Notes: a model not told the origin generated them from the sequence alone. Positions 46,325 through 57,046 are shown, counted from the first letter of the stretch. The stretch: DNA of 64,000 nt from Bacillota bacterium (GCA_026627385.1 JAPNUR010000008.1:60465-124464), one strand, 5' to 3'. Made by a program: numbers and translations.

Positions 46325-47011
46325 CTATTGGAGAAATAACGTGGCCGCCACCGCGCCGGCATTTTCGGCGCGAAAAATCCGCGGTCCAAGGGATAACGGG
46401 CGAAATCCGCGCCGCTGCAAGCTCTCGACCTCGCGAGCGGTCAGTCCTCCCTCGGGGCCTACCACGAGGGCGAGAGGGGTGGTCGACGGTTGCAGCCACG
46501 GACGGTCATAGGCCACGGGCGGGTGCAAGACGTAGCCATCCTCACCGGATTTAAGATCAATCTCTTCAATACGGCTTAACGGGCCAATTTTGGGGACATC
46601 TGAACGCCCACATTGTTCGCTGGCCTCCTTAGCAATCACCTGCCATCTCGTCCATTTGCTGGATGAAATGTCTCGCACGATGGTACGCTCAGAAATGATG
46701 GGTACAAATATGGATACGCCCGCCTGGGTGGCGCGATCCACCACCTCGCTAAAGCGGTCGCCTTTTAGCAGGGCCTGATAGAGCGTAATCACGCGCGGTA
46801 TGGGCGAGGCCTCGACCAACAATTGATCTAAAGTAATTAACCCGTCTGAGTTGGCCACGGTCGCCAACCACACTTCGCCGTCCCCCGTCAGGACTTCAAG
46901 TCTGTCACCCGGCCTCGCCCGCATGACGCGATGGACATAATGCCACTCCCGCGATGGCAGCCAAAGCGCGGCGCCATTTCTCGCAGACTGATTAACGGCT
47001 ACCCGCACCAT
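46325..47011 (-). CDS. rsmE: 16S rRNA (uracil-1498-N3)-methyltransferase
   Basis: RsmE methylates U1498 in the decoding region of 16S rRNA. The 228-residue SPOUT protein shows the N-terminal PUA-like WHYVHRVMRARPGDRLEVLTGDGEVW, then ITLYQALLKGDRFSEVVDRATQAGVSIFVPIISERTIV, and the SAM-binding knot LALVVGPEGGLTAREVESLQRRGFRPLSLGPRIFRAENAGAVAATLFL. ATG 47011 overlaps the end of prmA; its ribosome site is poor, so it is probably coupled to prmA translation. The order dnaJ-prmA-rsmE is conserved. Confidence 0.94.
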   Translation of the reverse strand: MVRVAVNQSARNGAALWLPSREWHYVHRVMRARPGDRLEVLTGDGEVWLATVANSDGLITLDQLLVEASPIPRVITLYQALLKGDRFSEVVDRATQAGVSIFVPIISERTIVRDISSSKWTRWQVIAKEASEQCGRSDVPKIGPLSRIEEIDLKSGEDGYVLHPPVAYDRPWLQPSTTPLALVVGPEGGLTAREVESLQRRGFRPLSLGPRIFRAENAGAVAATLFLQ

Positions 47012-47912
47012 GGCGCACCACCACCAATAACCACCCGTCTCGCTCCTCAATGCGTTCAACGACATCCCCTGTCCGCGTCACCAATGCCCGCGCGTCATCC
47101 TCGCGTTCGCACAAGAGCCCGGACAACAAGACGTACGCGTTAGGGGCCAGATACCTGGTAACCCGTGGCCACTCCTCCTGAATGATGTCCCAAATGAGGT
47201 TCATGCAGACGAGATGGTACGATGCAGGATTGACTGCTTGAAGCGTGCCCTCAATCACGGTAATGCGATCCGTTTGACCATTCAAGCGCGCATTATGCCA
47301 GATGGCGTTCACGGCGACTGGGTCTGGTTCTACCAAAACAGCGGTTTTCGCCCCTCTTAAGAGACTAAATAACCCGAGAATGCCGGACCCGGCCCCGATA
47401 TCCAGTACCCGCCTGCCTTCCAAGGCACGGCGCGCCATATCCTCTAAACAGAGGCGGGTCGTGGCGTGAAGTCCCGTGCCAAAGGCCATCCCGGGGTCTA
47501 GCCACAACGTGTGCGCCGCGTCGACTGGCGATCCTTCCCACCAGGCGGGCACGACCGCGTAACCCTCGGGCAGGATTTGCGGGTGATAATAGGATTTCCA
47601 GCTGTGAGCCCAGTCCTCGCTCAGCACCACCTGGCTGTGAAAAGCCCAGCCGTGGTCCTCGCAGATGGTGCGTAACCAATGAACCCACGATTGCGAGTCC
47701 TCGACGGGCAAGTACACGCGCACATAGGGTGAACGGGATCCCAGCGGAATGTCGGCAAACGGCGCCGAATGCGGCGTCCCATCGTCGTATTCAACCCCAT
47801 TGACCGGCAAGCGGTAGGCCACCGCCAGGGCTTCTTCCACATCATCGGGCTCTACCTGCCAGGTCAGCCGGAGATAGTGGGGCGCCAGCGTCGGGTTATC
47901 GCCCCAAGGCAT
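46992..47912 (-). CDS. prmA: Ribosomal protein L11 methyltransferase
   Basis: PrmA trimethylates ribosomal protein L11. The 306-residue protein has the N-terminal substrate domain ([19 protein letters not shown]) and a class I methyltransferase domain: [24 protein letters not shown], the SAM loop [32 protein letters not shown] and the active-site [14 protein letters not shown] (NLxxxx variant of motif IV). Its ATG lies 17 bases inside dnaJ, and its end overlaps rsmE by 20 bases. Confidence 0.95.
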   Translation of the reverse strand: MPWGDNPTLAPHYLRLTWQVEPDDVEEALAVAYRLPVNGVEYDDGTPHSAPFADIPLGSRSPYVRVYLPVEDSQSWVHWLRTICEDHGWAFHSQVVLSEDWAHSWKSYYHPQILPEGYAVVPAWWEGSPVDAAHTLWLDPGMAFGTGLHATTRLCLEDMARRALEGRRVLDIGAGSGILGLFSLLRGAKTAVLVEPDPVAVNAIWHNARLNGQTDRITVIEGTLQAVNPASYHLVCMNLIWDIIQEEWPRVTRYLAPNAYVLLSGLLCEREDDARALVTRTGDVVERIEERDGWLLVVVRHGAGSR

Positions 47913-49026
47913 CTTTCATTTTCCTCAACAGGCTCTTATCTTCCTGGGTCACGACCTCACCGCGAAGTTCCGCCCACGCCCGTAAAATCTCGCGCTCTTT
48001 GGCTGTCAGGTGGGTGGGCACTTCGACCACCACGCGGACATTCAGATTACCCCTCACGCTCGAGCCTAGACGCGGAAGACCCGCCCGCGGCACCCGAAAG
48101 ACACTCCCCGTCTGGGTTCCACTCGGTACGTGAATGGTTTCCTCATGGCCATTAATGTTGGTCACGGTGAGCTCCGTCCCCAGGGCAGCTTGGGCAAAGC
48201 CAATGGGAACGTCCAGCCACAAGTCGTCGCCATCTCGACGGAAACGATCATGCTCCGCCACATGAATGAAGACGATCAGATCCCCTGGCCCCCCACCGCG
48301 GCGACCTGCGGCGCCTTCTCCAGCCACTCGTAGACGCGTGCTGTCGTCCACCCCCGGCGGTACTTTGACCGTTAACCGCTTTTCAGCACGGACAACTCCG
48401 CGTCCAGCACAAGCCTTACAGGGCTGCGGAATCACGCGTCCTGTCCCTCGGCAACGCGGACAGGTTTCAATCCGCCGAATCCGCCCCAAAAAGCTCTCTT
48501 GGATGCGCTCAATTTCGCCGCGCCCCCGACAATCTGGACATGTTTCAATGCGCGTGCCCGGCTCCGCCTGATTGCCGTGACAGCGCGCACACGTTTCTTC
48601 GCGGACTACCTTGACGTCTTTTTCTGCCCCATTGGCCACGTCCTCCAAGGTGACCGTCAGATCATAGCGCAGATCGGCTCCGCGTTCCGGGCCGGCGCGA
48701 CGACTCGACTGTCCCTGTCCGCCAAAAAACATGTCAAAGATATCGCCAAATCCGCCGAAAGTGGCGAAACCAAAGTCGGCTCCAGGCCCTCCGAACCCGG
48801 CTTCGGCCCCCGCTGCTCCGAATTGGTCGTAGCGTGCGCGCTTTTCCGGATCAGACAGCACCTGGTACGCTTCGTTGATTTCCTTAAAACGCTCCTCCGC
48901 ATCCTTATCTCCTGGATTCGCGTCCGGATGGTACTTAGCCGCGAGCTTGCGGAAGGCGCGCTTGATCTCGTCAGCCGAAGCGCTGCGACTCACGCCTAGC
49001 ACTTCGTAATAATCTTTCTTGGCCAT
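47896..49026 (-). CDS. dnaJ: Chaperone protein DnaJ (type I J-protein)
   Basis: DnaJ delivers unfolded proteins to DnaK and stimulates its ATPase. The 376-residue protein has the J-domain with HPD ([10 protein letters not shown]), a Gly/Phe-rich linker, four C-x2-C-x-G-x-G zinc modules ([36 protein letters not shown]) and the C-terminal peptide-binding domain. AAAAAGGAG precedes ATG 49026. The striking point is its neighbour: grpE ends only 14 bases upstream, so the dnaK gene that normally lies between them is absent. It overlaps prmA downstream. Confidence 0.96.
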   Translation of the reverse strand: MAKKDYYEVLGVSRSASADEIKRAFRKLAAKYHPDANPGDKDAEERFKEINEAYQVLSDPEKRARYDQFGAAGAEAGFGGPGADFGFATFGGFGDIFDMFFGGQGQSSRRAGPERGADLRYDLTVTLEDVANGAEKDVKVVREETCARCHGNQAEPGTRIETCPDCRGRGEIERIQESFLGRIRRIETCPRCRGTGRVIPQPCKACAGRGVVRAEKRLTVKVPPGVDDSTRLRVAGEGAAGRRGGGPGDLIVFIHVAEHDRFRRDGDDLWLDVPIGFAQAALGTELTVTNINGHEETIHVPSGTQTGSVFRVPRAGLPRLGSSVRGNLNVRVVVEVPTHLTAKEREILRAWAELRGEVVTQEDKSLLRKMKDALGR

Positions 49027-49040
49027 GACCCCGCTCCTTT

Positions 49041-49673
49041 TTATTCAGCTGGCGACGACTCTTCAGGCGGTTCTAATCCCATTGACACTTTTACCAAGCT
49101 CGCCCGCAGTACGCGATCGTTCCACACGAATCCACGCTGCAATTCCTCCACCACCGTACCCTCTGGCTCCGCACTCTCAACCCGCTGCACCGCTTCATGA
49201 AATCGCGGATCGAAGGGAGTGCCGATGGCCGCAATCGGTGTCACCCCCAATCGCTTAAACGCCTCGAGAAATCCATTAAGCGTCATTTCCACGCCCACAC
49301 GCCAAGCTTTCGCCTCCCCTTCGGTGGGCATGTACTTCAGTGCTCGCTCCAAGTTATCAAACACCGGCAACAAATCACGCAACAAGCGCTCCGCTACATG
49401 GCCTTGAATTTCTTCCCGCTCTCGATCCACCCGCCGCCGGAAATTTTCAAAGTCCGCCTGCAATCGAACCAGCTGATCGTATCGCGATTCAGCCACTTCT
49501 TGCCAATTCACGGCAGGTTCGGTCTCTTCACTGGTTACGTTGCCTTCCTCAACCATGGTTTCGGGGATCGATTCTGCGGTATTCGCGTCATCCTCGCCCG
49601 ACACCGATTCGACGGTCTCCTCCGCCACGGAATCGGTCGCTACGTCCTGCTCTCGTTTTGCCTCGTCACCCAT
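49041..49673 (-). CDS. grpE: Nucleotide exchange factor GrpE
   Basis: GrpE releases ADP from DnaK. The 210-residue protein has a long acidic, disordered N-terminus (about 1-60), a coiled-coil helix ([24 protein letters not shown]) and the C-terminal beta domain with [58 protein letters not shown] compressed into the usual pattern. ATG 49673 lies six bases after AGGAGG; an ATG two codons earlier touches that site. It is in the hrcA operon, and the next gene is dnaJ instead of dnaK. Confidence 0.95.
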   Translation of the reverse strand: MGDEAKREQDVATDSVAEETVESVSGEDDANTAESIPETMVEEGNVTSEETEPAVNWQEVAESRYDQLVRLQADFENFRRRVDREREEIQGHVAERLLRDLLPVFDNLERALKYMPTEGEAKAWRVGVEMTLNGFLEAFKRLGVTPIAAIGTPFDPRFHEAVQRVESAEPEGTVVEELQRGFVWNDRVLRASLVKVSMGLEPPEESSPAE

Positions 49674-49689
49674 TCCCATCCTCCTACCT

Positions 49690-50697
49690 TTATCCGTGGA
49701 GCACGCGCGTCAGCTCTTCCGACACCGCTTCCACAATACTCATCACTCGATTGTAGTGCATGCGCCGCGGACCCAACACCATTAAATGGCCGACGACGTT
49801 ACCGCCCACCCGGTACGTTGCGGTCACCAGACTGCAGTCCTGAATGTCATCCAGCGACGATTCAGCCCCAATGACAACCTTCACCCCATCTGTCGTCGTC
49901 CGACTGACTAATTCGACTACCGTTTCCTTCTCCAAAAAACCCAGGACACGACGCACTTTCTCGACGTCGCGAAACTCCGGATAATTTAAAATGTTAAGAG
50001 GGCCGGCCAAACTTACCTTGTCTTCGCCGTCATCCTGCCCCGTCACCCATTTTAGCGCCAAGTGCCATAACTCCCGGTACCGGCTAATATCGCCTTGCAA
50101 CGGGTCTAAAATGCGACTTTTGAGTTCGTGAATCGCCACCCCACGAAACTCGCGGGTGAAATCTTGCGCCAGGCGTTGCAGTTTGCGGGCGTCAAACTCG
50201 TCCGGTACAGCTAAGGTTTGGTTCTCCACCATGCCGGTGTTGGTTTTGAGCACCATCAAGACCATATCCTCGCCTAAAGGCACAAAGCTTAAATCGGCAA
50301 GGGACGCGTCGTCCATCGGCGGAGCAACCACCAGCGACGGATATTGGGTCAACTCCGACACCAAGCGCGCTGTTTGGTGAATAAACCAGTGAAGCTCGCG
50401 CACCCTCACCTGGTAGGCATGGCGAATGCGCTCGCGGTCAGCTACGTCCAGTACCATGGGGCGCATGATTTCGTCCACGTAGTAACGGTAACCCTTGTCA
50501 GAAGGGACCCGGCCAGCTGATGTGTGAGGCTGCTCGAGGTAACCTAATTCCTCCAAATCAGCCATTTCATTGCGAATGGTTGCCGGGCTTACCCCCAACC
50601 CGTATTTTCGGGCTAACGTCCGCGAACCAACGGGCTCCGCCGTGGCAATGTAATCATCAATCAACGCTTCCAGCACACGCCGCTTCCGGGCATCCAT
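49690..50697 (-). CDS. hrcA: Heat-inducible transcription repressor HrcA
   Basis: HrcA binds the CIRCE operator and represses chaperone operons until unfolded protein titrates GroEL. The 335-residue protein has an N-terminal winged helix (RRVLEALIDDYIATAEPVGSRTLARKYGLGVSPATIRNEMADLEELGYLEQPHTSAGRVPSDKGYRYYVD in outline, about 5-75) and the GAF-like dimerisation part. ATG 50697 follows GGGAGGTGA. The operator lies in its own leader, so the operon hrcA-grpE-dnaJ is self-regulated. A longer frame reaching back through the operator was rejected. Confidence 0.96.
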   Translation of the reverse strand: MDARKRRVLEALIDDYIATAEPVGSRTLARKYGLGVSPATIRNEMADLEELGYLEQPHTSAGRVPSDKGYRYYVDEIMRPMVLDVADRERIRHAYQVRVRELHWFIHQTARLVSELTQYPSLVVAPPMDDASLADLSFVPLGEDMVLMVLKTNTGMVENQTLAVPDEFDARKLQRLAQDFTREFRGVAIHELKSRILDPLQGDISRYRELWHLALKWVTGQDDGEDKVSLAGPLNILNYPEFRDVEKVRRVLGFLEKETVVELVSRTTTDGVKVVIGAESSLDDIQDCSLVTATYRVGGNVVGHLMVLGPRRMHYNRVMSIVEAVSEELTRVLHG

Positions 50698-50717
50698 TGG
50701 CTCACCTCCCGACCTCA

Positions 50718-50744
50718 TTAGCACTCTATTGAAGAGAGTGCTAA
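50718..50744. promoter_or_regulatory. CIRCE operator (HrcA binding site)
   Basis: TTAGCACTC (50718-50726), nine bases, GAGTGCTAA (50736-50744): a perfect match to the CIRCE consensus. It lies between the promoter and the hrcA start. Confidence 0.97.
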
Positions 50745-50758
50745 CACGTTCCCAGAAA

Positions 50759-50788
50759 ACCATAGCACTCGCGGATTTTCTCTGTCAA
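50759..50788 (-). promoter_or_regulatory. Promoter of the hrcA-grpE-dnaJ operon
   Basis: On the minus strand a perfect TTGACA (50783-50788) and TATGGT (50759-50764) are 18 bases apart. The transcript would start near 50752 and begin with the CIRCE element. Confidence 0.75.
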
Positions 50789-50806
50789 GAAATGAACACT
50801 CGCGGC

Positions 50807-51976
50807 CTATTCAGAAGTCCGTACGGTAATCGGCGCATCGACCAAACGCTGACCCACCCAATTCGCCAGATCCCGCCCGCGGGCTGTCAATCGCACCCAC
50901 TCGGGGTTCTCCTCCACCAATCCGCGAGCCACGAGGTCGGCCAACGGCTCGCCTACCGCCGCCTGGACGTCGACGCCAAACCGTTCGCGAAACCGTTCGC
51001 GCGATACTCCGGCCCGTTCTCGCAAGCCAAGCCACAGAAATTGGCGCATTTCCTCCGACAGGCTCAAAATCTCCTCGCCAGCCATGGGATCGCCGCCTTG
51101 TTCCACAATGGTCACGTATCGCCGCACGCCCCGCACATTCCACCATCGCCGCCCCGGCACGTAAGCATGGGCACCGGCCCCAAGGGCCAGATACGGCTCC
51201 AATTCCCAGTACAAGCGGTTATGTCGCGATTCCTTGCCTGGTTTCGCATAGTTGGAAATTTCATAGGCCAGGAGTCCCTCGGCCGCTAGTCGCAACTCCG
51301 CCCAGTCGGCCATATCGGCCACTAGATCGGGATGCGGCAATTTAATCACTCCACGCTGCAACTGGCGCTGTAAGGGGGTTCCCCGCTCCACGGTCAAGGC
51401 ATAGAGCGATAAATGGTCAGGGCCTAGCGCGATGAGTCCATTGACGGTTTCCTGCCACTCTGCCAGTGTCTGGTCAGGGAGTCCATAGATTGCGTCAAGG
51501 CTTAAATTGTTGAAACCGGCCGTGCGGGCCAAGAGAAATGTCGCATCAATTTGATCCACATCGTGGACGCGGTGTAACGCCGCAAGATGCGAGGGCTGAC
51601 GGGCTTGGGCACCAATGGACAGGCGATTAACGCCAGCGTCACGCCAAGCCGTGAGTGCCTCTTCGGTCGCCGTGCCGGGATTCACCTCGAGCGTCACCTC
51701 CCACGCGTCGTCCACCAGCGGCGCCCAACCTCGTACCGCTTCTATAATGGTGGCAATGAGGCGGGGGTCAATGAGCGACGGGGTGCCACCCCCGAAGTAG
51801 AGGGAAGTCAAAACCGCACCGGGGGGATGTTCTTGCCGGAGTTCTTGGATCAGCGCTCCCACATAACGGCGATGATCTTCCTCACTCATGCCGGTCACCG
51901 TATTAAAGTCGCAATACGTGCAGCGGGCTTGACAGAAGGGAATGTGCACATAGAGGCCATAGCGCCGCTCACCCAT
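50807..51976 (-). CDS. hemW: Radical SAM haem chaperone HemW (HemN-like)
   Basis: HemW proteins bind haem and help deliver it to respiratory enzymes; they were long annotated as coproporphyrinogen III oxidase. The 389-residue protein starts [21 protein letters not shown] with the C-x3-C-x2-C cluster site, has [11 protein letters not shown] and [23 protein letters not shown], and carries HNRLYWE, the HNxxYW haem-binding motif that separates HemW from HemN. The ATG overlaps the stop of lepA by eight bases, and the C-terminal part ends in a winged-helix HemN domain. The order lepA-hemW-hrcA is conserved in Firmicutes. Confidence 0.94.
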   Translation of the reverse strand: MGERRYGLYVHIPFCQARCTYCDFNTVTGMSEEDHRRYVGALIQELRQEHPPGAVLTSLYFGGGTPSLIDPRLIATIIEAVRGWAPLVDDAWEVTLEVNPGTATEEALTAWRDAGVNRLSIGAQARQPSHLAALHRVHDVDQIDATFLLARTAGFNNLSLDAIYGLPDQTLAEWQETVNGLIALGPDHLSLYALTVERGTPLQRQLQRGVIKLPHPDLVADMADWAELRLAAEGLLAYEISNYAKPGKESRHNRLYWELEPYLALGAGAHAYVPGRRWWNVRGVRRYVTIVEQGGDPMAGEEILSLSEEMRQFLWLGLRERAGVSRERFRERFGVDVQAAVGEPLADLVARGLVEENPEWVRLTARGRDLANWVGQRLVDAPITVRTSE

Positions 51977-53771
51977 TTGGGTCCTCCACTTTCAAAATCG
52001 CCATAAACGCTTCTTGGGGAATTTCCACGCTTCCCACCGCCTTCATGCGCCGCTTCCCCTCCTTTTGCTTTTCCAGGAGCTTGCGCTTTCGTGTGATATC
52101 GCCACCGTAACATTTGGCCAACACGTCTTTACGCAATGCCTTCACGGTTTCCCGCGCAATCACCCGCGAGCCCACGGCAGCTTGAATAGGCACATCAAAT
52201 AACTGACGGGGAATAATGTCGCGTAACTTCTCGACCAGGGCCCGGCCTTTGGCGTACGCACGGTCGCGATGAACGATCGACGATAGGGCATCGACCACCT
52301 CGCCGTTTAACAAAATGTCCATGCGCACCAAGTCCGCTTCCTTGAGACCCGCCCATTGGTAGTCAAGGGACGCGTAGCCGCGGGTGCGGCTTTTCAGCTG
52401 ATCGAAAAAGTCATACATAATTTCCCCAAGAGGCAAAAGATATTGCAAGAGGGCCCGTTGGGCATCCAGATAACTAAGATTGACGTAGGACCCGCGCCGC
52501 TCCTGGGCCAATTCCATCACTGCCCCGATGTACTCGGTGGGGGTAATGATGTGCGCTTCCACAATCGGTTCTTCGATTTTCACGATTTGACCGGCTGGGG
52601 GCATTAGGGCAGGGTTGTCCACACGAACCACTTCTCCGCTTTGCACGGTGACCTGATACACCACGTTGGGAGCGGTAGTAATGAGGGTCAGATCGTACTC
52701 GCGTTCCAACCGCTCTTGAATCACTTCCATGTGCAGCAGGCCCAGAAAGCCGGCGCGGAATCCAAAGCCCAGTGCCGCCGAGGTTTCTGGCTCAAATACG
52801 AGGGCTGCATCGTTCAGCTGCAGCTTCTCTAGCGCCTCGCGGAGACGCGTGTAATCCTCCGAATCGACCGGGTAAATGCCGGAGTACACCATTGGCTGTG
52901 CCGGGCGATAACCAGGCAACGGGGTGGATGCCGGATTGTCGGCGGACGTCACCGTATCCCCCACCCGCGTATCCTGAACCGCTTTGATTTGGGCGGCAAA
53001 GTAGCCCACTTCCCCCGTGCTCAACTCCTCCACAGGGGTAAGCTGCGGCCGAAAGACTCCAATTTCCGTCACCATAAATTCCTTGCCCGTCGCCATGAAC
53101 CGGATGGCATCCCCCACGCGGATCTTGCCGTCAACCACGCGGACATAGACCAGCACGCCTTTGTAGCTGTCAAAGCGAGAGTCAAAAATCAAAGCGCGCA
53201 GAGGTCCCACGGGGTCACCCGACGGCGGCGGAATTTTCTCTACAATCTGCTCTAAGACGGCGCTAATGCCCAGGCCTTGTTTAGCCGAGACCAATACCGC
53301 TTCCGTACCGTCTAACCCAATATCGAGTAACTCCTCCATTACCCGTTCGGGATCGGCGCTAGGAAGGTCAATTTTGTTAATCACCGGCACAACGGTCAAA
53401 TCGTGCTCCAGTGCCAGATAAAGATTCGCGAGGGTCTGCGCTTCGACCCCTTGGCTGGCATCCACCACCAACAGCGCTCCTTCACACGCTTGCAACGCAC
53501 GCGACACCTCATAGGTGAAGTCTACGTGCCCAGGCGTATCAATTAAGTTAAGCTCATACTGTTGGTGCTGGTATTCATAGGTCAAACGCACCGCCTGCGC
53601 CTTAATGGTGATGCCGCGCTCCCGCTCGAGGTCCATCGAATCCAATATCTGAGGCGCCATTTCCCGCGGACTCAAAGCCCCGGTCACTTCAATCAGACGA
53701 TCGGCCAATGTGCTTTTCCCGTGGTCAATATGGGCGATAATGGAAAAGTTTCGGATGTGCTGCTGGTCCAC
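51969..53771 (-). CDS. lepA: Elongation factor 4 (LepA GTPase)
   Basis: LepA is a ribosome-binding translational GTPase that acts on stalled or assembling ribosomes. The product of about 600 residues has G1 AHIDHGKST, the switch region [11 protein letters not shown]3 DTPGHVDF, G4 NKID and G5 SAKQG. The EF-G-like domains II, III and V and the LepA-specific C-terminal domain ([58 protein letters not shown] in outline) follow. I prefer GTG 53771, just after GGAAGG, over TTG 53789, which has no ribosome site; the first residues are then [11 protein letters not shown]. The stop overlaps hemW. Confidence 0.96.
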   Translation of the reverse strand: MDQQHIRNFSIIAHIDHGKSTLADRLIEVTGALSPREMAPQILDSMDLERERGITIKAQAVRLTYEYQHQQYELNLIDTPGHVDFTYEVSRALQACEGALLVVDASQGVEAQTLANLYLALEHDLTVVPVINKIDLPSADPERVMEELLDIGLDGTEAVLVSAKQGLGISAVLEQIVEKIPPPSGDPVGPLRALIFDSRFDSYKGVLVYVRVVDGKIRVGDAIRFMATGKEFMVTEIGVFRPQLTPVEELSTGEVGYFAAQIKAVQDTRVGDTVTSADNPASTPLPGYRPAQPMVYSGIYPVDSEDYTRLREALEKLQLNDAALVFEPETSAALGFGFRAGFLGLLHMEVIQERLEREYDLTLITTAPNVVYQVTVQSGEVVRVDNPALMPPAGQIVKIEEPIVEAHIITPTEYIGAVMELAQERRGSYVNLSYLDAQRALLQYLLPLGEIMYDFFDQLKSRTRGYASLDYQWAGLKEADLVRMDILLNGEVVDALSSIVHRDRAYAKGRALVEKLRDIIPRQLFDVPIQAAVGSRVIARETVKALRKDVLAKCYGGDITRKRKLLEKQKEGKRRMKAVGSVEIPQEAFMAILKVEDPNG

Positions 53772-53892
53772 TCTGCCTTCCACTCCCAAGGTTCATCAGT
53801 CTATTGTGGCGCCAAAACCCCCGTTCCTCAGGCCGGGAACGAGCGCTGGTTTCCCCTTCTGTGCGTAATGATGCCCCTCTGCGCAATCTCAC

Positions 53893-54000
53893 GTTGCAAG
53901 CCGCGTTGAACCGTTCCATCGTTTCCAAGAGCCCCTGAGCTTGGGCGGGATTCGGTTGGAGCTTAATTAACAAAGTCAGGTTCATAAAAGTCAGGTTCAT
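53893..54000 (-). pseudogene. Truncated N-terminus of an IS200/IS605-family TnpB
   Basis: On the minus strand the frame from 54000 reads MNLTLLIKLQPNPAQAQ (after a short duplication) and LLETMERFNAACN. This matches the start of IS1341-type TnpB proteins, the RNA-guided nucleases of IS200/IS605 elements, whose first strand and helix read like LxVKLxPTPEQAxxLLxTMxRFNxACN. Directly after AACN the homology ends and the frame becomes random, so all RuvC and zinc motifs are gone. No complete element end or guide-RNA region is recognisable. It is a short dead fragment next to lepA. Confidence 0.65.
53971..54000. repeat. 15-base tandem duplication at the TnpB remnant start
   Basis: CAAAGTCAGGTTCAT (53971-53985) and AAAAGTCAGGTTCAT (53986-54000) differ at one base. 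On the minus strand the duplication encodes MNLTF followed by MNLTL, doubling the TnpB start codon. Confidence 0.85.
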
Positions 54001-54791
54001 ATAGAAACCTTCGGCACTTGGCCTTCCGCTCGCACACGATCGCCACTTTTCACGGTCCGGGACTGAAGCGGCATCCCGGCTTAGTCTCGGCGAACTAAAG
54101 CAAACGGCGCGGACTAATCACCGCTTTCCCTGGTGGCCCGCAGTTGGCGTAGTTGACCGTCTGTGTCTCATGTTACCAGCTCTCGCCTTGTTGATACACT
54201 CATCCTTATTGTCCCGCTTTGTCCGGACACCCCGTAAAATGCCGAGCGCTGATCCATAGGGGGCGCGTTCGAAGGGCCTGGTGCGTTTGAGATTCCGGCA
54301 TGACGGAGAAAAATGCCGTCCCGTCCACGATTCGGGAGGAACGGTTGCCCTAGCGCTCGTCACGACACGGATACGCTCGCGGGGGATTAACACCGTCGAA
54401 GCCGCGCTTCACTGACCAATCTGGAACTTGCCACCTTTGCCATACCCAAAGGATCGGCGCCTTCAGATGCAGCCGGCGTGCCTTTTCATTCCTGGCACAC
54501 GGCGCATTAGGCGGCCCCAAGATCCCACCCAAAGCGCGAACCGACCTTCCACCAGAACGCCGAGGTTTCCGCGTCGCAACGCTCTGCTGAAAAGCGTCTA
54601 ACGCGCGCCCAGTCGCCGCTAATCTCCGAGGCTTGGCCGACACGAGGAACTCGGGGCGTCCCATAGGCTCCTGCCCACTCTCCCGAAAATATCTCCCGAC
54701 ACTTCCCGTAACGGATATGAGAGAGATGGGGCGCCCAGGGAGCCCCCATCTCTCTGGCTCGCGTGGCATTCGTGTCCCCCCGCGAACAACG
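54001..54791. other. Gene-poor stretch of about 790 bases
   Basis: I see no supportable gene here. Long overlapping open frames on the minus strand (for example 54350-54769) are Arg/Pro/Gly-rich, have no ribosome binding site and resemble nothing I know. Together with the adjacent TnpB fragment the stretch is best read as decayed mobile DNA plus the acs 3' region. Confidence 0.5.
54720..54755. repeat. Long inverted repeat downstream of acs
   Basis: AGAGAGATGGGG (54720-54731) and CCCCATCTCTCT (54744-54755) pair over 12 bases around a 12-base loop. It lies about 36 bases after the acs stop and could end or stabilise the acs mRNA, although no T-run follows on the minus strand. Confidence 0.7.
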
Positions 54792-56813
54792 CTAGGGGTT
54801 AACTAGCTTATCAATGACATCAACGACTTCGGGATTGGACAGCGTGGTCACATCCCCAATTTCGCGGTGATCAGAAATAGACGCTAAAATGCGCCGCATA
54901 ATTTTGCCGGACCGGGTTTTCGGCAAATCGGGCACAATCCACACCTTACGGGGGCGCGCAATGGGCCCAATTTCGCCGACAATCGCGTCGACAATTTTTT
55001 GCGCCAAATCATCCGACACCGGGGCGCCCGGATGTAACGAACAGTAGACTTCCGGAATGCTGCCCTTAATGTCGTCGTGCGCTGCCACCACGGCCGCTTC
55101 TGCCACTTCTGGCACCTTCAAGGCGGCTGACTCCAATTCCTTGGTTCCCATCCGATGACCCGCCACGTTAATCACATCGTCGATCCGCCCTAAAATGCGA
55201 ATATAGCCGTCCGCCGATTGCACTGCCCCGTCGCCAGCCATGTACGGCCAATCGCGCCAATCTTTGGACTCCGGATTCTTATTGTATTTGCCATAATACG
55301 TGCGCCGAAACCGTTCCGGATCACGCCAGATGGTTTGCATAAGCCCAGGCCAGGGGTTGCGAATGCAAATGTTCCCGCCTTCGCCCGATCCCGGCAACAC
55401 CTCATTGCCCTCGTCATCCAAAATAACCGGATAAATGCCCGGCAGTCCGGGACCCGCGCTCCCTGGCTTCATGGCCTTGAGCCCAGGCAGCGTGGTGCAC
55501 ACATGTCCGCCGGTCTCTGTTTGCCACCAGGTGTCAACAATGACCGCCTGACCCTTGCCGACAACCTCGTAATACCACCGCCACACATCCGGTTCAATCG
55601 GTTCCCCAACAGTCACCATCAACTTGAACTGATATTGATAGCGCGCCGGGATGTCATCGCCGTGCTGACGCAGACTGCGAATCGCCGTGGGGGACGTGTG
55701 AAAAATATTCACGCCCAGCCGTTCCGCAATCCGCCACGGGCGACCAGCATCAGGATATGTAGGGCCGCCTTCATAGATGACCGAGCTCGCCCCCAAGGCC
55801 AACGGTCCATACACAATATAGGAGTGCCCAGTAATCCATCCGATGTCGGCCATGCACCAGTACACGTCGTCCGGTTGAATGTCAAGAACATATTTACTCG
55901 TCGCCGTCACGTACGAGAGATACCCGCCGGTGCTATGCTGCACGCCCTTCGGCTTCCCCGTCGAACCCGATGTATACATCAAAAATAACGGCGCATCCGC
56001 GGCCATGGGCTCCGGTTCTACTAAACGCCCACGGTACGCAGCCAAGAGGTCTTGGACCAGCGCATCGCGTCCGCTCACCAAGGGGGTGCCGCCGTAGTGG
56101 CCTGCGTCACGCTGGAAGATGAGCACATGACGCACCGGTTGCCCCGCCTCGGCTGCTTGCTTCACCGCCACGTCTGCCTTCTCTTTGTGATTTAACCATT
56201 TGCCGTTACGATAGTACCCATCAATGGTAATGAGAACCTCACTGCCCGAGTCCACAATGCGGTCAGCGCACGCTTGCCCACTAAAGCCACCAAACACCAC
56301 GGAGTGAATTGCCCCAAGTCGTGCACAGGCGAGCATAGCTACCGGCAAGTCGACGACCATGGGCATGTGGATGGTCACCCGATCCCCTTTTTTCACACCG
56401 GCATAATCCTTTAACAAGGCCGCAAATTCGTTGACCCGGCGGTATAGTTCCTGGTAGGTAATCGCCACCACGGGGTCCTCTTCGCGCTCGGCAACAAAGT
56501 AGTAGGCCACCTTGTTCTTATGCTCAGGGAGATGCCGGTCGACACAGTTATAGGCTGCATTTAATTCGCCGCCCACGAACCATCGCCAAAACGGCGGGTT
56601 CGAATCATCGAGCACGCGATCCCAGCGTTTGTACCAGTCCAGCAGTTCTGCATATAAGGTGAATGCCTCGGGGAAATGCTCCATACTAAACTTCTCATAA
56701 ATCGCCGGATCTTGCATGTTGGCCTGCTCGCGAAACGCTGCGGGAGGCTGGTAATACTCCTCTTCCCGCCAATGCACCTGAATCTCTTTCTGGTCGTCTG
56801 CCACCACCGCCAC
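54792..56813 (-). CDS. acs: Acetyl-CoA synthetase (AMP-forming)
   Basis: This ligase activates acetate, or a closely related short acid, to its CoA ester. The 673-residue protein has the Acs N-terminal region (PEAFTLYAELLDWYKRWDRVLDD), CVDRHL, the P-loop LMYTSGSTGKPKGVQHSTGGY, DTWWQTETGGH and the catalytic lysine in PKTRSGKIMRRIL. TWWQTE-like Trp at the acyl pocket agrees with acetate. Several GTG codons at the start (56813, 56807, 56804) follow AGAGGAG; 56804 has the best spacing. The gene is divergent from fdhD and separated from the conserved spoIIP-lepA order, so it is probably an insertion. Confidence 0.93.
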   Translation of the reverse strand: MAVVADDQKEIQVHWREEEYYQPPAAFREQANMQDPAIYEKFSMEHFPEAFTLYAELLDWYKRWDRVLDDSNPPFWRWFVGGELNAAYNCVDRHLPEHKNKVAYYFVAEREEDPVVAITYQELYRRVNEFAALLKDYAGVKKGDRVTIHMPMVVDLPVAMLACARLGAIHSVVFGGFSGQACADRIVDSGSEVLITIDGYYRNGKWLNHKEKADVAVKQAAEAGQPVRHVLIFQRDAGHYGGTPLVSGRDALVQDLLAAYRGRLVEPEPMAADAPLFLMYTSGSTGKPKGVQHSTGGYLSYVTATSKYVLDIQPDDVYWCMADIGWITGHSYIVYGPLALGASSVIYEGGPTYPDAGRPWRIAERLGVNIFHTSPTAIRSLRQHGDDIPARYQYQFKLMVTVGEPIEPDVWRWYYEVVGKGQAVIVDTWWQTETGGHVCTTLPGLKAMKPGSAGPGLPGIYPVILDDEGNEVLPGSGEGGNICIRNPWPGLMQTIWRDPERFRRTYYGKYNKNPESKDWRDWPYMAGDGAVQSADGYIRILGRIDDVINVAGHRMGTKELESAALKVPEVAEAAVVAAHDDIKGSIPEVYCSLHPGAPVSDDLAQKIVDAIVGEIGPIARPRKVWIVPDLPKTRSGKIMRRILASISDHREIGDVTTLSNPEVVDVIDKLVNP

Positions 56814-57046
56814 TCCTCTTGTTCACAATTTTCTCACACAACGGCGCGAAACACCCTGTTTACTCAGCAACGCCAGGATTTCCTGGAGGGGAAGACTTTT
56901 GGGTGCCAGGCCAGCGCACGCTGGTCCTCGTAAAGTTTGCTGCCCTGCCTCCTTCCCGTTCGCAAAGATAGTACAATAGGAAAAAATAAAGCGCCACCCC
57001 CCGTGGTCCGAACGCGTTGACGCATTAAGCCCAAAGGAGGCACCTC

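Noticed and set aside
54350..54769. A 139-codon minus-strand frame in the gap after acs
   Set aside because: Arg/Pro/Gly-rich, no ribosome site, overlaps a 12-base inverted repeat and two equally long frames; no recognisable motif.
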